Shown one piece after another: positions 31,534 through 38,897 of a stretch of 38,897 nt of DNA. A program made the translations under genes and the position numbers. How positions within the stretch are numbered: position 1 is the stretch's first letter; each line of letters opens with the position of its first letter. This DNA comes from Gammaproteobacteria bacterium (GTDB lineage: Bacteria; Pseudomonadota; Gammaproteobacteria; Chromatiales; Chromatiaceae): contig JAJRWL010000077.1 in assembly GCA_024276875.1 (NCBI GenBank), forward strand, positions 1-38,897, in the 5' to 3' direction. The notes under the pieces were generated by a model. That model did not search any database and had not been told where the DNA came from. It saw only the letters and a list, made by a program, of their open reading frames with translations.

Positions 31534-31848
31534 TTATTTTTTTGCGGCCACTTTTTTCTTGGCTTTACGACGAGGTTTCTTGGGGGCTAAAGAGATGGCA
31601 TATTTTGCGGCTGCATCTTTAACTCTACGCGTCAGAAACTTATTAACGTCAGCCTGAGAAGACTCTAGCAATTTTAAAAGCACAGACACATTACGTTCAC
31701 CTGCTTTAATCGTCTTTTTAAGCTCACGAACCTCATCCTTAGCTGCTTTTAGCTGCTCGCGAAGTGAAGCGACAACATCCGTTCCTTTGGTTGCGCCTGC
31801 TTTTTTCTTTACTACCTTCTTCTTTGCTGCTCTTTTCTTAATCGCCAT
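31534..31848 (-). CDS. Small Lys/Ala-rich basic protein, histone H1-like/AlgP-like tails flanking a coiled-coil core
   Basis: MAIKKRAAKKKVVKKKAG... and C-terminal APKKPRRKAKKKVAAKK; own terminator downstream. Confidence 0.75.
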   Translation of the reverse strand: MAIKKRAAKKKVVKKKAGATKGTDVVASLREQLKAAKDEVRELKKTIKAGERNVSVLLKLLESSQADVNKFLTRRVKDAAAKYAISLAPKKPRRKAKKKVAAKK

Positions 31849-32221
31849 CAGATATACCTCATTATTGTGGTTACAAATAAATCATTAGTGACTTTACTTT
31901 TTATTTAAGATAAAGCCTCAAGATTTTTACCCCTTGCTACGTCCTTATAACAAAAGCATATAGAGCTACCAATGATACAAATAATTAATAAAGTAAAATT
32001 TAGCTCCGAATCCTTTCCAAGATTTTAGAACAACTTTGAAATATGTAAATATAGGAAACTAATAAAAGCGTTATTTATTTGCCATTATCAACATAGAGAG
32101 CATGATTTACAACTGTATAAATCTCTTTTTATAACGTGCGTGTCTGTGTTTTTTATTCAACCACCCTAAAATTTAATTATAAATTAATCAAAAAGACGCA
32201 ATAAAAACCAAAAATGCTAAA

Positions 32222-32233
32222 CTTAATATTAAG
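32222..32233. repeat. 12-bp palindrome CTTAATATTAAG in the upstream region of the NifS-like gene
   Basis: Perfect self-complementarity, 21 bp before the ATG at 32255. Confidence 0.4.
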
Positions 32234-32254
32234 CAAATAACGACAGCGATCATC

Positions 32255-33466
32255 ATGAACAAACAATCAATAGCATATAAAAATTCAAATAACCTGTTGG
32301 AGAATAGCAATACAGACACTACAGCAGATATTATATATTTAGATAGCGCCGCACGTACTCGCATCGATTTACGCGTTCTTAATGCAATAAATGGCAGCTA
32401 TCTTAAACACTACAGCGACCCTCAAAACAGGCAGCATATACTGGGGCAACAAGCTGCTGATGCCATATCAAATGCACAATTAAAGATAGGCAAAAGCATT
32501 GGCGGTAACCCACAAGGCATCGTCTTTGCTGGTGGCGCAGCAGAAGCTAATAATCTCGCTATTTTTGGTGCGGCAAGAGCGGCTCCTGAAAAACGCCACA
32601 TCATCACTTTTGAAACGGAACCTCCTTCTGTTTTTGCCCCTTGTAAATTATTAGAATCTGAATTTGGATACACATTATCTGTGTTAAGTGTTGATTCATT
32701 AGGTCAAGTTGACGCTACGGAAGTTATGCGCTGCATCACTGATGACACTCTTTTTGTATCACTCTCTTATGTAAACAAAGAGATCGGTACCATTCAGGAT
32801 ATCTCAGCAATAAGCAGCATGACACAAATCCATGGTGCTTTACTGCATTCCGACTGTTCGTTAGCACTTGGGCGAGTCCCTATTGATGTAAAGCATCAAC
32901 TTATTGATTTACTCACAATATCAGGGCACAAAATACATGGCCCCTATGGTGCTGGCTTTGTATGGGCGAGGCCAGATATTGCCTTTATAGCAGCATCAGG
33001 CGGAAGAAAAACACCGCATGGCGTACAGTCATATAACCTTGATGTACCCAATATTGTGGGGCTTGGGTTGGCCACAGAACTTGCTGGCTCTGAAATAAAA
33101 ACCACATCGGCCAAATTGCAGAAATTAACCCTCCATTTAAAAAATAAATTACATCAGGCAATCGACAACATACATATCGTGACACCCGAAAATAAGGCTA
33201 TTCCAGGCATTTTGTATTTATCTATTGAAGGTGTTGAGAGCAATGACTTAATTGCAGCGGTTGATGGTGTCGCATTTTCAGCTGGACTGGCATCCAGTGT
33301 TGGCAAAACAAAACCCGACAGAGCCGATCGTGCTTTAAGCCTTCCTCCTGAAGAAGCGTATAATTACATTCGCCTAAGTCCAGATAAAAATTTAACGCAG
33401 GAGCAGATTAATACCGCCGTCACTCGCCTCGCTGTTGGTGCAAAAGCACTACGATTAAAATCATAG
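32255..33466 (+). CDS. NifS/IscS-fold (class V aminotransferase) protein lacking the catalytic cysteine
   Basis: IscS-like alignment throughout (YLDSAARTRID, TEPPSVFAPCKLLE, SYVNKEIGTIQDI, TISGHKIHGPYGAGFVWAR); PLP Lys retained at residue 226, active-site Cys loop replaced by FSAGLASSVGK. Confidence 0.88.
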   Translation: MNKQSIAYKNSNNLLENSNTDTTADIIYLDSAARTRIDLRVLNAINGSYLKHYSDPQNRQHILGQQAADAISNAQLKIGKSIGGNPQGIVFAGGAAEANNLAIFGAARAAPEKRHIITFETEPPSVFAPCKLLESEFGYTLSVLSVDSLGQVDATEVMRCITDDTLFVSLSYVNKEIGTIQDISAISSMTQIHGALLHSDCSLALGRVPIDVKHQLIDLLTISGHKIHGPYGAGFVWARPDIAFIAASGGRKTPHGVQSYNLDVPNIVGLGLATELAGSEIKTTSAKLQKLTLHLKNKLHQAIDNIHIVTPENKAIPGILYLSIEGVESNDLIAAVDGVAFSAGLASSVGKTKPDRADRALSLPPEEAYNYIRLSPDKNLTQEQINTAVTRLAVGAKALRLKS

Positions 33467-33478
33467 ATGTTAACAATA

Positions 33479-34228
33479 TCAGCGAGACTTTTTCGCATGT
33501 TCTCTTTGCCTTTCTGCGATATATTTTTGGAGTGACGCTCGATCTGCTTCAGATAACTTGCAAAAATGCCCGCCAAAATTCATACCTCCACCACGGGCAT
33601 TATCACGCACAGCATCTATTTGTAGCGTAAATTTTATATCGCCTTTCTCTGGCAATTTAATGACACAAAGCTCCAAAGTATCTCCACAAGATAGGGGGGA
33701 CTTGTAATTCGATATCACACCAACCCCTCCTACGGAGAGATTCAGCAGATATCCGTTCAGCGAAGGAATGGCACTGCCACCAGGGAAGAAAAAAGGGATA
33801 TTAGCGCCTTTTAATGAGACACGGAAAGATTGTCGCTGTTGGCAAAAATACATAACCTCTGGCATTGCAACTTTATAAAATGCGACATCTGATTTTGATC
33901 CAACACCTACGAGACGCGTTTTAAATCGCAATTCAACACCATTAACACGACCCGTTACCTTAGCTTCTTTCTTTTGCAAAAATTGTTTGTGCCCTGAGGT
34001 AGAAGAAAGTTCATCCAGCACAATGAGATCATGATCAGGATAGATGCCTAAAAGTGCCGTAGTGTAAGATTCGTCCTGATCAACAACTTGTAAGGTAAGA
34101 AATGCTTTTTTCTTACGTGCCTGCTGGAGCAGTGCAATAATTTCTCTCTTTTTTGTAACCAGGAATTTAGGTGTTTTTTTAGAGTCACCTAAAGCTTCAG
34201 CTACTACTCGCTTCAGTGCATTAAACAT
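33479..34228 (-). CDS. PilZ-domain c-di-GMP receptor, YcgR-like architecture
   Basis: QRQSFRVSLKG (RxxxR) and LNLSVGGVGVI (N/DxSxxG) motifs in the C-terminal half with an N-terminal YcgR-like beta domain. Confidence 0.85.
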   Translation of the reverse strand: MFNALKRVVAEALGDSKKTPKFLVTKKREIIALLQQARKKKAFLTLQVVDQDESYTTALLGIYPDHDLIVLDELSSTSGHKQFLQKKEAKVTGRVNGVELRFKTRLVGVGSKSDVAFYKVAMPEVMYFCQQRQSFRVSLKGANIPFFFPGGSAIPSLNGYLLNLSVGGVGVISNYKSPLSCGDTLELCVIKLPEKGDIKFTLQIDAVRDNARGGGMNFGGHFCKLSEADRASLQKYIAERQREHAKKSR

Positions 34229-34348
34229 TTATGATAACCAGCCATTCAAGCAGCCACCCCATGCGGCAATACTCTATAAAATAGATAAGAACCAAATAAA
34301 ATTCAATGGAATAGCATTTCTAAAGCTAAAAATCAGAAGCTAATAGAG

Positions 34349-34942
34349 CTATATTTTTTCTGCTACAAGCAGCGCAAGATTACGCCACCCTTGTTTAACA
34401 TCTCCAAGCATGGCCTCTTCCTGATAAGCGCGTACACGCAAAGGTCGAAACAGCTCAAGTAGCTCATTATCTTTTAAACGCATTTTCGGGTTCGAAGGTC
34501 CTCCATGACTAACCGCTGTTTGAGTATATGTCTGGTAGAACAACACACCTCCTAAGCGTAATGCATCCATCAATGTAGGCATTAAATTTCTATCCAAAAA
34601 ATGGGTCACAACAATAACATCAAACTGATTAGGTTTAGGAGGCTGGCTTAATACATCTTTAACTTGGGCATTAATGGTTAAGCCTCTCACATTAGCCTCA
34701 GATCGCACTCTGTCTATTGCAATATTAGAAATATCCCAGGCATTTATAGATAATTTTGTTTTTTCAGCCAAATAAAGCGCATTGACACCTTGCCCACATG
34801 CAAGGTCAAGTAGGCTACCCTTTGCCGGCAATAGATGCAGGTTTTCTGTCACAATCTTAGCAGGCTGAGCAACGCCCTCAAGCTGAGCATGTTTACAATT
34901 CCATTTTTCCTGCGCCTTGTTATCAATTGTTATCTTTTGCAT
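34349..34942 (-). CDS. Class I SAM-dependent methyltransferase (TehB-like)
   Basis: LDLACGQGVNALYLAEKTKLSINAWDIS motif I; 12 nt after metZ. Confidence 0.88.
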   Translation of the reverse strand: MQKITIDNKAQEKWNCKHAQLEGVAQPAKIVTENLHLLPAKGSLLDLACGQGVNALYLAEKTKLSINAWDISNIAIDRVRSEANVRGLTINAQVKDVLSQPPKPNQFDVIVVTHFLDRNLMPTLMDALRLGGVLFYQTYTQTAVSHGGPSNPKMRLKDNELLELFRPLRVRAYQEEAMLGDVKQGWRNLALLVAEKI

Positions 34943-34954
34943 AACAACACACCG

Positions 34955-36142
34955 CTATAGCAGTGCCAAACCACGCGCTAAATCTGCTTTAATATCTTCG
35001 ATATTTTCTAACCCTACAGCAACCCTCACCAACCCACCGCTAATGCCAGCCTGATGTTGTTGCTCTGGAGATAGCCTACCATGCGTCGTTGTTGCCGGGT
35101 GTGTAATGGTTGTTTTTGTATCACCAAGATTTGCAGTAATAGAAAGCATTTTTGCACTATCCATCACCTTCCAAGCGGCTTCCTGCCCCTCTTTAAGAGC
35201 GAATGAAACAATCCCACCTGGACCGCTCTGCTGCTTAATCGCTAATTCATACTGGGGATGTGATTCCAAGCCAGGAAAATAGACCTGCTCTACTACAGGC
35301 TGATCTTCCAGCCACTTTGCCAATAGTGTTGCATTACGAGAGTGTGCCTGCATACGTAGCTCAAGTGTTTCCAACCCTTTTAAGAAAACCCAGGCATTGA
35401 ATGGACTCAAGCTTGGCCCTGCTGTTCGCAGCACACCATATACCTCCTCACCCACCAATTTAGCATCACCCACAACAGCACCACCGACACAGCGTCCCTG
35501 TCCATCAAGATATTTGGTTGCAGAATGAATAACGATATCTGCACCCAAAGCCAGAGGCTGTTGCAATACAGGTGTACAGAAACAGTTATCAACAATCAAT
35601 AAACAGTCATATGCCTTGGCAAGATTTGAGAGCATTTCAATATCGACCAATTCAGTCAATGGATTTGAAGGTGTCTCAACAAACAGCATGCGAGTATTGG
35701 GGCGAATAGCTTTTTCCCAACCATCCATATCTGTTTGAGATACAAAGGCCGTAGCAATATCAAAGCGACTCAGGTACTTTTCAAACAGCACTGTTGTTGT
35801 GCCAAATATGCTGCGAGATGAGACAATATGATCCCCCGATTTTAGCAACCCAATACAGACAGCCAGAATGGCTGCCATGCCCGATGCTGTTGCTATACAA
35901 GATTCACCGCCCTCCATTGCCGCCAAACGCTGCTCAAAGGTTCGCACGGTAGGGTTGGTAAATCGGGAATAGATATTACCCGGCGTATCACCTGCAAAAC
36001 ATGCCGCTGCCGCTGCTGCACTGTTAAAAACAAAACTGGAGGTTGGGAATATAGGTTCACTATGTTCTCTTTCATGGGTACGGTCATGCCCCACCCTTAT
36101 TGCTCGGGTCGCAAGACCCCAATCATCATAATCTTGGCTCAT
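34955..36142 (-). CDS. metZ: O-succinylhomoserine sulfhydrylase
   Basis: Cys/Met PLP family: VETPSNPLTELVDIE, IHSATKYLDGQGRCVGGAVVG, LGDTKTTITHPATTTHGRLSPEQQ. Confidence 0.93.
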   Translation of the reverse strand: MSQDYDDWGLATRAIRVGHDRTHEREHSEPIFPTSSFVFNSAAAAAACFAGDTPGNIYSRFTNPTVRTFEQRLAAMEGGESCIATASGMAAILAVCIGLLKSGDHIVSSRSIFGTTTVLFEKYLSRFDIATAFVSQTDMDGWEKAIRPNTRMLFVETPSNPLTELVDIEMLSNLAKAYDCLLIVDNCFCTPVLQQPLALGADIVIHSATKYLDGQGRCVGGAVVGDAKLVGEEVYGVLRTAGPSLSPFNAWVFLKGLETLELRMQAHSRNATLLAKWLEDQPVVEQVYFPGLESHPQYELAIKQQSGPGGIVSFALKEGQEAAWKVMDSAKMLSITANLGDTKTTITHPATTTHGRLSPEQQHQAGISGGLVRVAVGLENIEDIKADLARGLALL

Positions 36143-36197
36143 GCCTTCACTCCAAAATAGCTTAAAAATATTATGCGGCCCATATTTTATCAGGCAT

Positions 36198-36231
36198 AAA
36201 AAAACCCACTTGGCTATGCGACCAAAGCAGG
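36198..36231 (-). terminator. Intrinsic terminator in the metZ leader (SAM-II expression platform)
   Basis: Minus strand CCTGCTTTGGTCGCATAGCCAAGTGGG hairpin followed by TTTTTTT, 5' of metZ. Confidence 0.85.
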
Positions 36232-36241
36232 TAATTTGCTA

Positions 36242-36294
36242 CTCGCTTTAGCTGCATTTTTATAGCGCCCGCAATCTGAGACAAATCAGCGCTG
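36242..36294 (-). ncRNA. SAM-II (SAM-alpha) riboswitch aptamer
   Basis: Minus strand CAGCGCTGATTTGTCTCAGATTGCGGGCGCTATAAAAATGCAGCTAAAGCGAG. It matches the SAM-II pattern GCGCUGAUUU...AUUGC..GCGC..AUAAAUGUAGCUAAA, with P1 AGCGC/GCGCT and pseudoknot-type TTGC/GCAG pairing. Confidence 0.88.
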
Positions 36295-36300
36295 TTGAAG

Positions 36301-36329
36301 AGATTAGAACCAGAGAGAACCCTTGTCAA
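36301..36329 (-). promoter_or_regulatory. Sigma70 promoter for the SAM-II/metZ transcript
   Basis: TTGACA (36324-36329), 17-nt spacer, TAATCT (36301-36306); predicted start adjoins the aptamer P1. Confidence 0.75.
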
Positions 36330-36362
36330 GGTTAGCTCCTTTCTAGTGTGTTCGCTTATATT

Positions 36363-37877
36363 TTAGTTATCACAATCATTATACAAATCCATGCCTGAAT
36401 CAGCCACATCACTTCCACTCTTGGCATCATTATTTCGCAAAAGCTCTAGCTGCTCAAGGTATTGAGCATTAATATCACCTGTTACATAATTACAATCGAA
36501 GCAAGATGTATCAAAACGATCAATCTTTGGATTACCTTCTAGCACAGCATCAATTAGATCATCTAAATCTTGGTATATCAGTTTGTCACAGCCAATAACC
36601 TTCTGCACCTCCTCTTCAGAGCGCCTATGTGCTACCAGTTCATTGGCAGCAGGCATATCAATACCGTATACATTAGGGAATTTTACCGGTGGTGCAGCGG
36701 AAGCAAAATAGACATTTTTTGCACCCGCATCCCTTGCCATCTGCACAATCTGTTGTGATGTAGTGCCCCGAACAATGGAGTCATCCACCAACAGCACATT
36801 TTTATCTTTAAATTCAGAATCAATCGCATTGAGTTTTTGTCGAACAGATTTTTTGCGCACCTGCTGGCCAGGCATAATAAACGTACGGCCAATATAACGA
36901 TTTTTAATAAAACCTTCGTTGTACTTAACACTCAAACTAAATGCCAACTGTAAGGCGGCAGTACGGCTCGTATCAGGAATAGGTATGACGACATCTATAT
37001 CATTATTTGGCCAAACACGTTTAATCTTATTGGCTAGTTTTTTGCCCATACGGGAGCGAGCCTTATGCACAAAAACATTATCAATTATTGAATCAGGTCG
37101 GGCAAAATAGACAAATTCGAATACACAGGGAGATAACATGGGATTAGCCGCACACTGATGTGTATGCAAATTACCGAGCATGTCGATGAATACAGCCTCA
37201 CCCGGTGCTAAATCACGCACCAGCTCAAACCCCAGATTATCAAGCGCGACACTCTCAGAGGCAATCATGTACTCAACGCCTGTTTCTGTTTTACGCTTAC
37301 CATATACAATTGGGCGAATACCAAAAGGGTCACGAAAACCTAAAATACCGTAGCCCGCAATCATCGCTACCGCCGCGTACCCCCCCCGACAGCGACGATG
37401 TACCCCCGCGACAGCCTGAAAAACATCTTGCTCATTGATTTGCAATTTACCCAATGCCTGTAGCTCATGTGCAAAGACATTCAGTAGGATTTCAGAATCT
37501 GATTCTGTATTGATATGGCGCAGATCATCCTGATAAAGATCGCGTTTCAGCTCATCAGAATTGGTCAAGTTGCCATTATGTGCCAGTGCAATACCGTACG
37601 GCGAGTTAACATAAAAAGGCTGAGCCTCAGCTGAAGAGGCACTGCCAGCAGTGGGATATCGCACATGCCCAATACCCATTTTGCCTTTTAAATTAACCAT
37701 GTGCCGCGTATGAAAGACATCTCGAGACAAGCCGTTATTTTTTCTTAAATGCAACTTACCATTGTGGTAAGTAACAATACCTGCTGCATCCTGCCCTCGG
37801 TGCTGCAATACCAGCAAGGCATCATACAAAGATTGATTAACAGGCTGTTGCCCTACAATTCCAACAATACCGCACAT
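36363..37877 (-). CDS. purF: Amidophosphoribosyltransferase
   Basis: N-terminal [34 protein letters not shown]; PRTase motif [27 protein letters not shown]. Confidence 0.97.
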   Translation of the reverse strand: MCGIVGIVGQQPVNQSLYDALLVLQHRGQDAAGIVTYHNGKLHLRKNNGLSRDVFHTRHMVNLKGKMGIGHVRYPTAGSASSAEAQPFYVNSPYGIALAHNGNLTNSDELKRDLYQDDLRHINTESDSEILLNVFAHELQALGKLQINEQDVFQAVAGVHRRCRGGYAAVAMIAGYGILGFRDPFGIRPIVYGKRKTETGVEYMIASESVALDNLGFELVRDLAPGEAVFIDMLGNLHTHQCAANPMLSPCVFEFVYFARPDSIIDNVFVHKARSRMGKKLANKIKRVWPNNDIDVVIPIPDTSRTAALQLAFSLSVKYNEGFIKNRYIGRTFIMPGQQVRKKSVRQKLNAIDSEFKDKNVLLVDDSIVRGTTSQQIVQMARDAGAKNVYFASAAPPVKFPNVYGIDMPAANELVAHRRSEEEVQKVIGCDKLIYQDLDDLIDAVLEGNPKIDRFDTSCFDCNYVTGDINAQYLEQLELLRNNDAKSGSDVADSGMDLYNDCDN

Positions 37878-37926
37878 AAATAGTTACCAGAGGAACAAAG
37901 TGAGACAGAATAAATAGCGGGCGTAC

Positions 37927-38436
37927 TTAAACATACTTAAATTTACTTGCAATATCTGCCGGCAAAAAGTCTCGCAAAAAGATGGCTAAATCTTGAAAAT
38001 AACCAATCAACACCGATTCACGCCACCAAGGATCTAATGGGATGGCTGTTAAGCCCGCTAATAACACCGCAATACCAACGAGCAAAGCACCCCGCGCCAT
38101 ACCAAAAAAAATGCCCAGCATTCGATCTGTACCCGTCAGCCCTGTTTTTTCAACCAACTGACCGACCAGATAATTTATCAAACCGCCCAAAATAAGTGTT
38201 GCAACCAGTAGCAGTAAAAATGCCACACCAAGTCGCATAGAGGGGACGCTAATCCACTGTTCAAAATAGAGAGCCAGCTCACGGAAAAAAGTCCAGCTGA
38301 CCCAGAAAGCAAGAATCCAAACGGCAAGTGATAACGCCTCTCGCATAAAACCACGTACCAAGCTAATAAGCGAGGAGATGAGGATTATAACGATAATGAC
38401 ATAATCAACCCAAATCAGAGTTTCGAGCGAAGACAT
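37927..38436 (-). CDS. cvpA: CvpA family membrane protein
   Basis: Four TM segments, WVDYVIIVIILISSLISLVRGFMREALSLAVWILAFWVSW; upstream of purF as in the conserved cluster. Confidence 0.93.
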   Translation of the reverse strand: MSSLETLIWVDYVIIVIILISSLISLVRGFMREALSLAVWILAFWVSWTFFRELALYFEQWISVPSMRLGVAFLLLLVATLILGGLINYLVGQLVEKTGLTGTDRMLGIFFGMARGALLVGIAVLLAGLTAIPLDPWWRESVLIGYFQDLAIFLRDFLPADIASKFKYV

Positions 38437-38516
38437 AATCTTAATAACAGTGGCTGCACAACATAATTAGGATGTTAAGTTTGTTTAACGATGGCGATTT
38501 TAACAGAGCACTGTTA

Positions 38517-38897
38517 TCAAGGGTATCGCTCTATCTTACCTTTGAGTTTTAATTCTCGTTCAATTCGGGATCGAATGGCTGCTGCTTTTTTATGATCGAT
38601 CTCAGGCCCTACGCGCACTCGGAATACCGTTTTTCTATTAACGGATGCCTGCTCAACAAAAGCAGGTAGCTTTTTTTTCTGGAGGCGCTTCATCAACTTA
38701 TTGGCATTGGTTCGTTTTGAAAAACTAGCCACCTGTATCACCCATGCAGACAATGCGGCTCTGGCTTTTGGTTTGGCTTTTGGTGTCGATTTAACCTGTT
38801 TTGCTTTTGGGGACGAATCAACAATTGTAGCTGACTTAATCTTGGACAAGGCAGGCGTTAGCGGCTGCACTTCTTTTTTGGAAATAATTCGAGTGGG
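38517..38897 (-). CDS. SPOR-domain protein (DedD-like), 5' part outside the window
   Basis: AWVIQVASFSKRTNANKLMKRLQKKKLPAFVE...VFRVRVGPEIDHKKAAAIRSRIERE SPOR domain. The frame stays open to 38897, so the GTG at 38870 is probably internal. Confidence 0.88.
   Translation of the reverse strand, partial: PTRIISKKEVQPLTPALSKIKSATIVDSSPKAKQVKSTPKAKPKARAALSAWVIQVASFSKRTNANKLMKRLQKKKLPAFVEQASVNRKTVFRVRVGPEIDHKKAAAIRSRIERELKLKGKIERYP

Noticed and set aside
36143-36256. Small ORF MQLKRVANYLLWSHSQVGFFMPDKIWAA in the metZ leader as an attenuation peptide
   Set aside because: It overlaps the SAM-II core and terminator, has no convincing Shine-Dalgarno and no run of regulatory codons; the riboswitch explains the region better.
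38868-38870. GTG at 38870 as the start of the SPOR-domain gene
   Set aside because: The frame remains open upstream to the window edge (PTRIISKKEVQPLT), so the gene is likely truncated by the window.
1-38897. CRISPR arrays, prophage, transposase, tRNA or rRNA genes
   Set aside because: No regularly spaced repeats, integrase/transposase motifs or recognisable tRNA/rRNA sequences were seen by eye; a tRNAscan/CRISPR finder run would confirm.

Overview
The window is a mostly ordinary gammaproteobacterial-type chromosomal segment, about 39 kb, gene-dense and largely minus strand. The core is the conserved envelope/translation cluster, read on the minus strand as rpsB-tsf-pyrH-frr-uppS-cdsA-dxr-rseP-bamA-skp-lpxD-fabZ-lpxA-lpxB-rnhB-dnaE. 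It is flanked by a truncated P5C-dehydrogenase remnant and an MCP gene cut by the window edge. map-glnD run divergently on the plus strand. Next come a GGDEF protein, tsaB, a DinG/YoaA-type helicase with a small unknown protein, a TPR lipoprotein-mrcB pair, a Lys-rich histone-H1-like small protein, a NifS/IscS-fold protein, a PilZ protein, a methyltransferase, metZ, purF, cvpA and a SPOR-domain gene. The most interesting items are: (1) a SAM-II riboswitch with an adjoining promoter and intrinsic terminator upstream of metZ; (2) a stand-alone cysteine-desulfurase-fold protein that keeps the PLP lysine but has lost the catalytic Cys, the catalytic His and other active-site residues (candidate pseudoenzyme or repurposed PLP enzyme); (3) a three-arm alternating inverted repeat between the P5CDH remnant and the MCP gene; (4) an rpsB leader resembling the S2-autoregulated element; (5) a palindrome upstream of the DUF6998-like/helicase operon. 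No clear novel multi-gene system, CRISPR array, tRNA or rRNA was seen.
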